Source: Sphingomonas piscis (lineage in GTDB: Bacteria > Pseudomonadota > Alphaproteobacteria > Sphingomonadales > Sphingomonadaceae). Taken from it: a stretch of 64,000 bases of DNA. The notes under the pieces are model-generated. The model searched no databases, was not told where the DNA came from, and saw only the letters and a list, made by a program, of their open reading frames with translations. The translations under genes were made by a program, and so were the position numbers. How positions within the stretch are numbered: position 1 is the stretch's first letter; each line of letters starts with the position of its first letter. Where the stretch lies: positions 2,135,501 to 2,199,500 of the forward strand of contig NZ_CP049869.1 in the NCBI RefSeq assembly GCF_011300455.1, in the 5' to 3' direction. This document shows positions 1 to 8,278 of the stretch, one piece after another.

Positions 1-299
1 AGGCGGAAAAAGCGCTGTCGCTTGGGGTCATCGTCAACGAGCTCGTCACCAACGCCTGCAAATATGCCTATGGCGAGGGCGTGCCCGGCGAAGTCCGGAT
101 CCACTTCGCGCGGGAGCATTCGGACGGCTTCCGCCTGACGGTGGAGGATGACGGCTGCGGCATGAGCCTGACGGACTCGCCGCGCGGCACGGGTCTGGGA
201 TCGAAGCTCATCACCGCCATGGCCAAGTCGCTTGCGACCAGCGTCACCTACGACCGGGCCCACAAAGGCGTTCGCGCGAGCCTAAGCGCCGCGCTTTAG
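1..299 (+). CDS. Sensor histidine kinase, C-terminal fragment (cut by window edge)
   Basis: The reading frame is open from base 3 and ends with TAG at 299, so only about the last 98 residues are present. They form a HATPase_c domain: an N-box (VNELVTNACKYAY), a G1 box (DDGCGM) and a G2 box (GTGLG) that bind ATP. The N-box style and the short, direct run from G1 to G2 resemble HisKA_2/HWE-type alphaproteobacterial kinases rather than classical HisKA kinases. The phosphoacceptor histidine and sensor domain lie upstream of the window, so the signal is unknown. It is convergent with the glycoside hydrolase gene four bases downstream. Confidence 0.85.
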   Translation, partial: AEKALSLGVIVNELVTNACKYAYGEGVPGEVRIHFAREHSDGFRLTVEDDGCGMSLTDSPRGTGLGSKLITAMAKSLATSVTYDRAHKGVRASLSAAL

Positions 300-303
300 C
301 GCT

Positions 304-2208
304 TCACCGGATCAGGATCTTGGCGGCTATGTCGCCATTCGCTTGCGCCGCTCCCTCCGGGAAGGGTGGGGCGGCAAGCACGCCCGCGGCGTCGCTCCGC
401 ACAGATAGCGGCGCGTGCCACCGGCCGCTGCGCGGGTCGAACCAGTTCCATTGATATCGCACGCCGGGAGCAAAGCCCTTCAGCTGTGGTCGCAGCGCCT
501 TGTTCTCGAAATAGGCGAGCGCAAATCCCTTGTCGGGTGTGCGCATCAGGAAGGACCAGCCGTCCAGGCCGTCGTCGAGCGCGTTCGGGATGCTTCGAGG
601 CGCGATGTCGCCCGACGCGAGCTGGAGCTGCTGATAGCGGGCACCTTCGGACAGGATGAAGCTCTTGAGGTGCCGCATCTGGCCGCCGGACTGATAGTTC
701 AGCGCCGTCCAGATGTGCGGCCGCCAGCCGGCCGGCTCACCGGTGCTGGTGAGGTCGTACGCGGCGGTGCCGTGGACGTGGCCGGCGAGCCCGCCCGACA
801 GGACGGAGCCGTACATCATCGCGCGGGCAAAGTAGTTGTCGCGCGGGCTATTCTCCGCCGGAGTCTCGCCACCCGGCCGATTGATGCTGTGATTCCAGCC
901 GGTGTAATAAGGCTCCAGGTTCGCGGCCGGCATAGCCGGTGAAAGGCGGAACAGCTCCTCGATCGACGCATAGATGGCGTGGTTGCGCGGATTGTTGCCG
1001 ACCGTGTGCATGCTCAGCCACGGCGCCTGCTGGCCATGGCCGAAAACCTTATAGGTCGACCGGTCGATCAAGGTCGTGAACGGCTGGCCGAACGGCATCG
1101 GGCCGTACTTCTTGTGATGGTAGGTCAGCGCCGCGTTGAACTCGTCGGCAGTCAGGCTGAAGTCCTTCGGAATCCAGTCGAGATGGATGCCGCTGAACAC
1201 CATGTTGTAGGCGCCGTAGCGGGCGATCAGATACTGGATGAAGCGTGCGTAGCTTTCGTTGAAGTCGAAATATCGCTTCCATGACGGCGCATTGTCGCGG
1301 CGGATCGGCTCGAAGAAGGGGACGAAGCCTTCCTCCGACAAATAGCGCATCTTCTTGTCGAGGCTGCGGAAGTATGCCGGGTTCAAGCGGTCGAAGTTGG
1401 CCAGCCCCTCGCGGTTGGCGAACACCTCGAACGGCCGGTTCCCCGCTTCGTCGTGCATGTCCTTACCGGTGGTCAGCGCTCCGTCGGCCGTGCTGATCTT
1501 TGCGCTCGGCGCCCAATGGCCGAACTTCTCCCAGGCGTTGCGGAGGTAGACGCCATCCTTGTTGGCGTAGGTGGCGCCGTGCGCGTCGGCCGCCCAATTG
1601 GGAAAGGCTGCGATAAAGGAGACGGAGTTGAAGCCCTGCCGCTTGCGCCAAGTGACTGCCTCTTCGAAGCTGATCCCCTCGGCCGGCACATAGTCGGCGG
1701 CGGGCTGAACGCCCTTGAACGGCAGGCGCCAGGTCGAGGCGGCGAGCCAGGTGTCGCCAACCAGGAAGTAGGGGGAGCCGTCGGCATAGTTGAGGGCATG
1801 GCCGTTGCCGCTGGCCCGAACGAAGCCGCGGCGATTGGGATTGGCGGCGATCTCCTCCGCGGTCCAGGCCACGGCCTTAAGAACTCCATTGCCTCCGGCG
1901 AGACCCGCATCGGCCTTGTTCGAGGCCGCCTTCCATCGCCACTCGCCGGGCGCGCTTGCCACGAACCGGACCTTGTAGGTGCGTCCTCCGTCCCAATAGC
2001 CCCAGACCTTCTTGCTGAAGCCCGGCCCCTGGAGTTCAATCCACAGGTCCACGTCCTTGTATGGGTTTGGATAATCGCGCGCCGCTTCGAAGGTGATCTC
2101 CTGCACCTCCCAGACGTGGACCTCACCCGATTGGAGGCGTGCCGCGGCCGCCGGCGACGCCACGAGGCCAAGGATCAGGCACAGAAATGCAATCAGCCGA
2201 ACGCGCAT
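304..2208 (-). CDS. Secreted DUF5060/DUF4038 glycoside hydrolase-like protein
   Basis: A 634-residue protein with a clear Sec signal peptide (MRVRLIAFLCLILGLVASPA, then AAA). After it comes a beta-rich N-terminal part typical of DUF5060 (residues about 25-115), then a TIM-barrel-like DUF4038 region beginning at about residue 140 with the hallmark GDTWLAASTW segment, and a C-terminal putative collagen-binding-type beta domain (about 545-634). Families with this architecture include apiosidase-like GH140 enzymes, so a plant-polysaccharide side-chain hydrolase is plausible, but the substrate cannot be read from the sequence. The ATG at 2208 is preceded by GGAGG at good spacing. The protein is expected in the periplasm or outside the cell. 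Confidence 0.8.
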   Translation of the reverse strand: MRVRLIAFLCLILGLVASPAAAARLQSGEVHVWEVQEITFEAARDYPNPYKDVDLWIELQGPGFSKKVWGYWDGGRTYKVRFVASAPGEWRWKAASNKADAGLAGGNGVLKAVAWTAEEIAANPNRRGFVRASGNGHALNYADGSPYFLVGDTWLAASTWRLPFKGVQPAADYVPAEGISFEEAVTWRKRQGFNSVSFIAAFPNWAADAHGATYANKDGVYLRNAWEKFGHWAPSAKISTADGALTTGKDMHDEAGNRPFEVFANREGLANFDRLNPAYFRSLDKKMRYLSEEGFVPFFEPIRRDNAPSWKRYFDFNESYARFIQYLIARYGAYNMVFSGIHLDWIPKDFSLTADEFNAALTYHHKKYGPMPFGQPFTTLIDRSTYKVFGHGQQAPWLSMHTVGNNPRNHAIYASIEELFRLSPAMPAANLEPYYTGWNHSINRPGGETPAENSPRDNYFARAMMYGSVLSGGLAGHVHGTAAYDLTSTGEPAGWRPHIWTALNYQSGGQMRHLKSFILSEGARYQQLQLASGDIAPRSIPNALDDGLDGWSFLMRTPDKGFALAYFENKALRPQLKGFAPGVRYQWNWFDPRSGRWHAPLSVRSDAAGVLAAPPFPEGAAQANGDIAAKILIR

Positions 2209-2270
2209 CGAACATCCTCCAGGTTGGGCATGGTAGCGCTAACCCGCGCGGCGGCAATGCTTGGCGGATA

Positions 2271-2669
2271 TCAGGCGTTCGCCATTGCGATGATAAGTTC
2301 CCACTCCTCCTCGCGCACCGGTGCCACGGACAGGCGGGATTGGCGGAGCAGTTCCATTGCGGCGAGCTTTGGCTCGGACTTGATGGACTTTAGCGACACG
2401 GGCGTCAGTTCCCGCACGGGCTCGACCCGCACGGAGACCCAGTTCGGGTCTTTGGCGTCAGGCTGTGCTTCGCGGGTGATGCGCGCGATGCCGACGATCG
2501 CGGGCTCCTGCACGGAGCGGTAGAAGAAAGCCTCATCGCCCGTCTTCATTGCGCGAAGGTTGATGCGGGCAGTGGGATTGCGGACACCGTCCCACTCGGT
2601 CCCACCGTCCCGCACGAGATCGTCCCAGCTGTAGCTCGTCGGTTCCGATTTCAGCAGCCAGCGCGCCAT
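2271..2669 (-). CDS. EVE domain-containing protein
   Basis: A 132-residue protein that is a complete EVE (PUA-like, formerly DUF55) domain. It starts MARWLLKSEPTSYSWDDL and contains the WDGVRNPTARINLRAMK segment typical of the family. EVE domains bind modified bases in nucleic acids, and the stand-alone proteins are widespread in proteobacteria with no fixed pathway. The frame continues upstream to 2846, but the start at 2669 is chosen because GAGGAG lies directly upstream and homologues start at this MARW-type N-terminus. It is separated from the hydrolase gene downstream by about 60 bases and could be co-transcribed with it. Confidence 0.85.
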   Translation of the reverse strand: MARWLLKSEPTSYSWDDLVRDGGTEWDGVRNPTARINLRAMKTGDEAFFYRSVQEPAIVGIARITREAQPDAKDPNWVSVRVEPVRELTPVSLKSIKSEPKLAAMELLRQSRLSVAPVREEEWELIIAMANA

Positions 2670-2969
2670 TCGAATCTCCTCGAACGCGCGCTTAGTCGTG
2701 CTTTCGGCCTCCGCAAAGTGCGTGTTCCACGGTGAGTGGAGCCACTCCAGCGACAAACGAAAAGGTTCCGCACGCTCATCGCCTGGATGGCTCGACTCAA
2801 CGAACTTTCGTTGAACCGCGTTAATTTCAACATAAATGGACCTCATCGAGAGCGAGCCGGGACGCTGAAAAGCGCAGCAGGCTCAAGAGCTTAAATCTGC
2901 AAGGGCCAACTGCCGGGAAGCGCCGATGCGCTGGACGGCGGCACCTGCCACCGACACGGAAGAGACTAA
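2670..2969. other. Divergent intergenic region between the EVE and SleB-like genes
   Basis: 300 bases with no supported gene. The frame of the EVE gene stays open through part of it, but the upstream residues do not resemble the family. It must hold the promoters of the two divergent genes. I see no strong sigma-70 hexamer pair, no inverted repeat with a T tract and no tRNA-like fold. Confidence 0.5.
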
Positions 2970-3680
2970 ATGAACCGCATCATGGGTAGCCGCGGCTTGT
3001 CCGCGGTCACAGGTCTATTCATGCTTGCCTTCAGCCCCACTCAGGCGGTTGCCGCGCCGGCGGCTCCGGCCGGCATCGCTGCGCCCGCGTCGACTGCTTA
3101 TGCGACCGCACTGGCCACGCCAATCGCTGCTCCTGCCATCAATGCGGTCGTTACCACTGGCGGCAGCGTCATTCAGAAAGCCGCCGCCTCATCCGTCACC
3201 GTTCGACTTGGCCCCGACATCGCCAAGGAAGCGGTGTGGCTGCAGCAGAACGGCTGGCACCTCGCAGGTCTCGTCGACCGCTACAGCGTCGGCGCGCCGC
3301 TCGACGAGCAGGCCACCTGCATCGCCGAAGCCGTCTACCACGAAGCGCGCGGCGAAAGCGTCGAGGGCCAGATGGCCGTTGCCCGGGTCATCATGAACCG
3401 TGCCGCGTCCGGCCGTTATCCCGCCAGCTGGTGCGGCACCGTGAAGCAGCCTTGGCAATTTTCCTTCGTCAATCCGCACACCGGCCACATCCCCTACATC
3501 GATCAGTCCTCCGCGTCCTGGCAGCGGGCTTTGGGAGTCACCCGTCTTGCGGTTGCAACGGCCATCGAGGCGCTGCCGAACGATGTGCTCTGGTACCATG
3601 CCGATTATGTCGCTCCGGGCTGGGGCAAGCGCCTGAGCAGGGTGCAAAAGATCGGCACTCACATCTTCTACCGCGCCTGA
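2970..3680 (+). CDS. Secreted cell-wall hydrolase, SleB-like (Hydrolase_2)
   Basis: A 236-residue protein with an N-terminal signal peptide (hydrophobic stretch at residues 9-28, Ala-rich cleavage region) and a low-complexity Ala/Pro linker to about residue 75. The C-terminal half is a PF07486 (Hydrolase_2, SleB/CwlJ) domain: EAVYHEARGESVEGQMAVA carries the catalytic-type Glu, followed by NRAASGRYPASWCGTVKQ and QFSF. In alphaproteobacteria these act as periplasmic peptidoglycan lytic enzymes rather than spore-germination enzymes. GGAAGAG precedes the ATG. The gene stands alone, with a receiver-domain gene 120 bases downstream. Confidence 0.85.
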   Translation: MNRIMGSRGLSAVTGLFMLAFSPTQAVAAPAAPAGIAAPASTAYATALATPIAAPAINAVVTTGGSVIQKAAASSVTVRLGPDIAKEAVWLQQNGWHLAGLVDRYSVGAPLDEQATCIAEAVYHEARGESVEGQMAVARVIMNRAASGRYPASWCGTVKQPWQFSFVNPHTGHIPYIDQSSASWQRALGVTRLAVATAIEALPNDVLWYHADYVAPGWGKRLSRVQKIGTHIFYRA

Positions 3681-3803
3681 TCGCTCGGTTCGGCGCATCG
3701 CGGATTCCCTTCAGCGTTAATCGGGGCGCGAAGGGATTCGCAGAGCGGCCGTTTGGCGCAACGATAAGCCGCAAGTTTCCGTGGCTTAGGGGAGGGCGCG
3801 CCG

Positions 3804-4307
3804 ATGCTGAAGATCCTGGTGGTGGAGGATGACTCCGCGCTTGCGACCACGCTTAAATATCTGATCGAGGACAATCCGCGGTACCGGGTCACGGCGACGG
3901 TCGGGGATGCCGACAGCGCCATCGCGGAGGCGGAGCGCGACTTGCCCGACCTGGCGCTCGTCGACCTTCACCTTGCCCGCGGGACGACCGGCTTTTCGCT
4001 TGCGGTTCGACTTCACGACTTGGACGTCCCGACCTTGTTCGTGACCGGCAAGTCACCAGGCTTTCCGATGCCCGACCTGGCGCTCGGCTGCTTGCTGAAG
4101 CCGTTCACGGCCGAGGAGATCCACCGCGCCCTCAACATGGCGGAAGACCGAATGCGGGGGCGCGAGACGCTGCGTCCCAAGGTGCCGGCCAATCTCACCA
4201 TGTATGAAGAGCAGACCGCACCGGTTCAGGAGGTGACCGGCTTCATCCCCTCACGCCTGTCGCTGCGCACCCGCATCGAACATTGGATTGCGGGCACCCA
4301 GCATTAA
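3804..4307 (+). CDS. Response regulator, receiver domain only
   Basis: A 167-residue protein whose first 120 residues are a CheY-like receiver: acidic pocket VVEDD near the start, phosphoacceptor Asp in LALVDLHLARG, Thr in LFVTGKS and the conserved Lys in LLKPF. There is no DNA-binding or enzymatic output domain; the last 45 residues are a low-similarity tail. It probably works as a phosphorelay intermediate or by protein contact. The ATG is preceded by GGGAGG. Its 3' end overlaps the convergent SGNH gene by four bases. The cognate kinase is not adjacent; the truncated kinase at the left edge is the nearest. Confidence 0.85.
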   Translation: MLKILVVEDDSALATTLKYLIEDNPRYRVTATVGDADSAIAEAERDLPDLALVDLHLARGTTGFSLAVRLHDLDVPTLFVTGKSPGFPMPDLALGCLLKPFTAEEIHRALNMAEDRMRGRETLRPKVPANLTMYEEQTAPVQEVTGFIPSRLSLRTRIEHWIAGTQH

Positions 4308-5533
4308 CGGAACAAGCTGAGCGGCACCGCTTCGCCCATCAATCGGTAGCCGTCGAGCGAGGGGTGGAGTCCGTCGCCCGAGTCCAGCTCCTTCCGCATC
4401 CGTTCGGGACGCGCGGGATCGCGGGTCACTGCGTCGAAATCCACCACCGCATCGACATTGCCCTGCGCCCGGATCCACGCATTGATTGCCTGCCGGTCGG
4501 CCTCGTTGGCGGCGGTCGGGTGGTAATAAGCGGATGCGCCGTAGGGCAGGATCGTAGCGCCGATCACCTTGATGCCCTTGTCTCGGGCCCGGGCGACGAT
4601 CTGCGCGTAACCGGTGAGCAAGCGGCGGACGAAGGCGCGATGCTCCTCTGCGCTGACCGGCGCGTCTCGAGTAAGCGTACCGAGGTCGTTCACGCCTTCA
4701 AGGATCAGCAGATATTTGACGCCGTCGCGCATCAGCACGTCGCGTTCGAACCGGGCAACCGCATTGGGGCCGAGCCCGTCAAGCAGGATGCGATTGCCGC
4801 CGATGCCCAGGTTGAGCACGGAAAGGTGCCGGGTGCGCGGCGAGGCCTGCAGGCGGCGGATTAACGTGTCCGACCAGCGGGCGTTGGTGTTGGGCTTGAC
4901 CCCGAAACCGTCGGTGATGCTGTCGCCAAGCAGGGCGATTGCCGCGCCCCTGCTTGTCGCCAGGACGTCGACGCCGGTCAGCTGGTACCAATGATCCACC
5001 GTCGCCGCCGAGCTGAAATCGACCGACGCGAGCTGGTCGCCCTTGCCGATGTAGGACGTCGCGCGGGATCCGGGATGGCTTGTCACCACCGAGGGGTGAT
5101 CGCGAAAGTGGATCGAGACGGCGAGCGTCGTCAGCGCGGCAACCGGCAGCGCCACGGGATCGGATACGAACTCGGCACCGGCCGGGATCGTGATTGCCGT
5201 CGCGCCTCCGAAGCGGAGCGGCCGGCTGGTTCCCGGCCGAAGCTTCGGCGAGGCGGGGTCCACCGCCACGCCGACGCTGGCGCCATTGATGGTCAGCGGC
5301 TCGCGACCGAAGGCGTTGGACAGCCGGACACGAAGCTCTCGGCCGCCGAGGCTGACCCGAACCAGCTGCCGCAAGGTCGAATTCTTGAAGTCGAGGGTGG
5401 GCACCACCTGGTCGCCCTGCGGTACCATCTGCGCCGACGCCCAGCTTGCGACCCAGGAGTCCCGCGCGGTGGCCGGCATTGCGGCGGCAGCCACGAGGGT
5501 TATTCCGGCGATCCAGCGTTTCCACATCAACAT
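4304..5533 (-). CDS. Secreted SGNH/GDSL-family hydrolase
   Basis: A 409-residue exported protein: an N-terminal signal peptide ending near ATA-RDSW, then a beta-sandwich-like region and a SGNH hydrolase domain from about residue 195. Block I is ALLGDSITDGFG with the nucleophile Ser, block III is LEGVNDLG, and block V is DGLHPS with the catalytic Asp-x-x-His. Such enzymes are esterases or lipases acting on acylated carbohydrates or lipids. The start at 5533 was chosen because CAGGAGAGG lies eight bases upstream; the frame itself is open further. It shares four 3' bases with the receiver gene on the other strand. Confidence 0.85.
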   Translation of the reverse strand: MLMWKRWIAGITLVAAAAMPATARDSWVASWASAQMVPQGDQVVPTLDFKNSTLRQLVRVSLGGRELRVRLSNAFGREPLTINGASVGVAVDPASPKLRPGTSRPLRFGGATAITIPAGAEFVSDPVALPVAALTTLAVSIHFRDHPSVVTSHPGSRATSYIGKGDQLASVDFSSAATVDHWYQLTGVDVLATSRGAAIALLGDSITDGFGVKPNTNARWSDTLIRRLQASPRTRHLSVLNLGIGGNRILLDGLGPNAVARFERDVLMRDGVKYLLILEGVNDLGTLTRDAPVSAEEHRAFVRRLLTGYAQIVARARDKGIKVIGATILPYGASAYYHPTAANEADRQAINAWIRAQGNVDAVVDFDAVTRDPARPERMRKELDSGDGLHPSLDGYRLMGEAVPLSLFR

Positions 5534-5603
5534 AGCGGCGACCTCTCCTGCGGCTCTGATGGCTGCGGTGACCATGCCGCCGATCCGGACGACGGTATAG
5601 TGG

Positions 5604-6260
5604 TTAGCGCTTCAGCGCCTGGTCGCAGCTTGTGCGCAAATCCTCGATCCGCGCCATGCGGGAGGCATCGCCATTGTCCCGCGCGCTAAGCTCGCTGCAG
5701 ATAGCGGCCAGCATCTGCATGGCGATGTCGAGGTTCTGGAGCTTGGTGGCGTGGCGCATCAAGGTTTCGGGCTCCCCCGCCAGATCGTCGCCGAGATCCT
5801 CCATCAGTTGCGACACGCGGCCAAGGTCCGCGGCAAGCTGATCCTTGCCGAGGTCGGAAGGGAGGCCTGGCCTGCTTCCGAAGGCCCCGCCCGGCAGCGG
5901 CACGGCCCCGGCCTTCACCAGGGCAACGATATCGTCGACGCGCTGCTGTTCGGCATTTGCCGGCGGGGCGAGCCATTCGCGCACGTTGACGGGGGCGGAA
6001 AGGTGGACGCCGCAGCGCTTGCAGTCGGCCCAGACGACGCGGCCTTCCGCGCTGTAGCTGCCGCGGATCAGGTGAATGCCTGTTCCGGTCGGCGGCACCA
6101 CCGGCGTTTCAATGAGTGCGCCCGTCAAGGACATGTTGCGGACCTTCACCGGATGACGATGGCGATCCCAGTACAAGGTAGCGGCGATGAACATGTTGGT
6201 CCGTGGCGCAGCACGCGCATCCGATTCTCGGACCTGGACCATGCCCTCGCTCAACGTCAT
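5604..6260 (-). CDS. PilZ domain protein
   Basis: A 218-residue cytoplasmic protein. Residues about 10-110 form a PilZ domain with the c-di-GMP-binding RxxxR motif (RAAPR) and the second motif in NMSLTGALIE; the rest (VDDIVALVKAG onward) is helical and unassigned. PilZ proteins transmit c-di-GMP levels to motility, exopolysaccharide or cell-cycle functions. The internal ATG at 6260 is preferred over the one at 6290 because GGGAG stands five bases before it. The gene is divergent from the Pho-box-driven DUF2490 gene. Confidence 0.8.
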   Translation of the reverse strand: MTLSEGMVQVRESDARAAPRTNMFIAATLYWDRHRHPVKVRNMSLTGALIETPVVPPTGTGIHLIRGSYSAEGRVVWADCKRCGVHLSAPVNVREWLAPPANAEQQRVDDIVALVKAGAVPLPGGAFGSRPGLPSDLGKDQLAADLGRVSQLMEDLGDDLAGEPETLMRHATKLQNLDIAMQMLAAICSELSARDNGDASRMARIEDLRTSCDQALKR

Positions 6261-6353
6261 CCGCTCCCATCGAATGCCGTAGCAGAACAAGGTTACCGAA
6301 AGGTGGTCCCTTCCGACATCTGCGAGTCACGAAACTGTCGCGCCGCGCCCCGA

Positions 6354-6382
6354 TTGACAAAAAACTGCAACAAAACTGTCGT
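6354..6382 (+). promoter_or_regulatory. Pho box (three PhoB half-sites) upstream of the DUF2490 gene
   Basis: Three 7-base units spaced exactly 11 bases apart: TTGACAA (6354-6360), CTGCAAC (6365-6371) and CTGTCGT (6376-6382), each pair separated by AAAA. This matches the direct-repeat PHO box pattern, CTGTCAT then four A/T-rich bases then CTGTCAT. It lies 28 bases before the ATG of the DUF2490 gene, suggesting PhoB control. The prediction is from pattern only. Confidence 0.7.
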
Positions 6383-6409
6383 AAGCGCGGGTCGACACAG
6401 GGGTATCCG

Positions 6410-7099
6410 ATGAAGTCAGTGAGCAGACCGTCCGCCATTTTGATGATTGCAGCCGCCGCGTGCACGGCACAGCAAGCCTCCGCGCGGGAGGACTCGCAGC
6501 TTTGGACGACGGCAAGCGCAACGGCCGAGCTCGGCGGCAATTTCCGCTTGTCGCAGGAACTGGTCGGTCGCTTCAGCGACAATCGCAACGGCCTGTATGA
6601 AATCGAGAGCAACACCCTGCTCGGTTATCGGCTCAACAAGTCGGTAACGGTTTGGGCCGGCTACACCCATGACCCGCAATATGCGGGCGGCGACTTCACG
6701 ATCATGGAACGGCGCGCGCGGGAGCAGGTGACCGTCGACAATTTCGCTACGGTTGGAAAGGGCAAGCTCAGTGCCCGGCTTCGCGCCGAGCAGCGCTGGC
6801 GGGAGGGTGGCGACGGCACCGGATGGCGCGTTCGCCCCTATCTCAAATATGCGCTGCCGTTGGGAGGTGGCGGAAAAACCAACCTCAACCTGACGTCCGA
6901 GCCTTTCATCAACCTCAACACGACCAGCTTCCAGGCGAAGAAGGGGCTCGATCGCGTTCGCAATCTTGTCGCCGTTTCCACCAAGCTGAACAAGACCGTG
7001 ACCGTCGAAGCGGGCTACCTCAACCAGCACGGCTTCGTGAAGGATGGCGAGGACACCAGCGACCATGTCGCGCATTTCGCGATCAGCACCAGCCTTTGA
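6410..7099 (+). CDS. DUF2490 family outer-membrane beta-barrel-like protein
   Basis: A 229-residue protein with a signal peptide (hydrophobic run about residues 9-20, cleavage near ASA-RED) and a DUF2490-type body: alternating hydrophobic and polar strands, QLWTTASATAELGG, YEIESNTLLGYRLN, RPYLKYALPL and a C-terminal strand ending in Leu. This points to a small outer-membrane beta-barrel of unknown transport role. The start at 6410 is chosen for the signal peptide and the GGGG upstream. It sits directly downstream of a Pho box and upstream of phoR, so a role in phosphate starvation is likely but inferred. Confidence 0.75.
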   Translation: MKSVSRPSAILMIAAAACTAQQASAREDSQLWTTASATAELGGNFRLSQELVGRFSDNRNGLYEIESNTLLGYRLNKSVTVWAGYTHDPQYAGGDFTIMERRAREQVTVDNFATVGKGKLSARLRAEQRWREGGDGTGWRVRPYLKYALPLGGGGKTNLNLTSEPFINLNTTSFQAKKGLDRVRNLVAVSTKLNKTVTVEAGYLNQHGFVKDGEDTSDHVAHFAISTSL

Positions 7100-7116
7100 G
7101 CGCGCGAGACCTCCAT

Positions 7117-7156
7117 CGGTCACGCTTTTGTCGCGAGACTGTCACGAATGCTTCAT
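7117..7156 (+). promoter_or_regulatory. Pho box upstream of phoR
   Basis: Units with an 11-base period: CGGTCAC (7117), TTGTCGC (7128), CTGTCAC (7139) and a weaker GCTTCAT (7150). The middle two are close to the PhoB consensus. The last unit ends 23 bases before the phoR ATG. Autoregulation of phoR by PhoB is common in proteobacteria, which fits. Confidence 0.7.
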
Positions 7157-7179
7157 AGCAGCCCGCTTCGGGAGCGAAG

Positions 7180-8181
7180 ATGACGAGCGGTACCGACCGG
7201 AACTTGATCGAAGCGTTGGAGGAGCCGAGCCTGATCGTCGGGTCCTTGATCATCGATGCGGCCAACGACGCCGCCCGATCGCTCTTCGGAGCCGGCATCG
7301 AAGGAAAGGACGTGCGGCTCGCGATCCGTCACCCGGTGGCGCTGGAACGTATTCTCAGCGGGCGGTCAGCGGACGCAGACATCACCGGCATCGGCGAATT
7401 CGGAAGGCCGTGGCGACTGACTGTCCGGACGCTCGACGGCGGGCGCCTGCTGATCCGGTTGTTCGACACCAGCGCAGCGGTCGCGGCCGATAAGATCCGG
7501 ACAGATTTCGTTGCCAATGCGAGCCACGAGCTGCGCACGCCCTTGTCGACCATCCTCGGCTATGCCGAGCCGCTGGCCGACGATCCCGTGATGAGCGACG
7601 ACGAGCGCTCGCACCTTGCGTCCATCATCCGCCTGGAAGCCAAGCGCATGGTCCGGATCATCGACGACCTGATGAGCCTGTCGCGGGTCGAGGCCGGGAG
7701 GTTCGAGGCGCTTCGGGAGCAGGTTTCCCTGCCCGACCTGCTGGTCGCCGCCGTCGGTGACGTGAAGCGCAGCCCGGGCGCGCGCAGTTGCCTGTTCGAG
7801 ACCCAGATCGAAGAGGGCATCCCGACCGTGGTGGGCGATTCTGCGCAACTGGGACAATTGTTCGACAACCTCCTGTCCAACGCGCTTCGCTACGGCTGTC
7901 CGGGCGGGAAAGGCAGCATTCGCTCGCGCTTGTCGGTGGCCGACCATTGGGTGGTAATCAGCGTCGAGGACGAGGGGCCGGGCATTGCCAAAGCGCATAT
8001 CCCGCACCTCACCAAGCGTTTCTACAAGGTCGACGATTCCCGCAACCGCGACAGCGGCGGCACGGGTCTTGGGCTCGCGCTCGTCAAGCATATCGTCGAG
8101 CGTCATCGTGGCCGGCTGTCGATCGAAAGCGAGGTCGGGGTGGGCACGCGAGTGACGGTTCAGCTGCCCGCCCAGGGTTGA
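7180..8181 (+). CDS. phoR: Phosphate regulon sensor histidine kinase PhoR, soluble form
   Basis: A 333-residue kinase. Residues 1-100 are a small PAS-like region, followed by HisKA with the H-box FVANASHELRTPL (His116) and HATPase_c: N-box DNLLSNALRYG, G1 DEGPGI, F-box KRFYKVD, G2 GGTGLGLALV. The H-box and the RFYKVD segment are typical of the PhoR subfamily, and pstSCAB-phoU follow directly. Unlike E. coli PhoR there is no transmembrane segment, so it should be cytoplasmic and sense through Pst/PhoU contacts, as in other alphaproteobacteria. The ATG is preceded by GGGAGCG. Its own Pho box suggests autoregulation. No phoB lies next to it. Confidence 0.88.
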   Translation: MTSGTDRNLIEALEEPSLIVGSLIIDAANDAARSLFGAGIEGKDVRLAIRHPVALERILSGRSADADITGIGEFGRPWRLTVRTLDGGRLLIRLFDTSAAVAADKIRTDFVANASHELRTPLSTILGYAEPLADDPVMSDDERSHLASIIRLEAKRMVRIIDDLMSLSRVEAGRFEALREQVSLPDLLVAAVGDVKRSPGARSCLFETQIEEGIPTVVGDSAQLGQLFDNLLSNALRYGCPGGKGSIRSRLSVADHWVVISVEDEGPGIAKAHIPHLTKRFYKVDDSRNRDSGGTGLGLALVKHIVERHRGRLSIESEVGVGTRVTVQLPAQG

Positions 8182-8189
8182 TCGGCGGA

Positions 8190-8218
8190 TTGTAACAAAA
8201 CTGTAACGCGGACGTCAT
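8190..8218 (+). promoter_or_regulatory. Pho box upstream of pstS
   Basis: A near-perfect box: TTGTAAC (8190-8196), AAAA, CTGTAAC (8201-8207), GCGG, then a third half-site ACGTCAT (8212-8218). It lies in the phoR-pstS gap. A possible -10 element, CATAGT at 8238-8243, is about 20 bases downstream, as expected for a PhoB-activated class II promoter that lacks a -35 box. Confidence 0.85.
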
Positions 8219-8278
8219 GTTGGAGTCAGAAGACGTCCATAGTGCGCGCCCATGAGAGCTTTAGGGGACGAACCGGTG

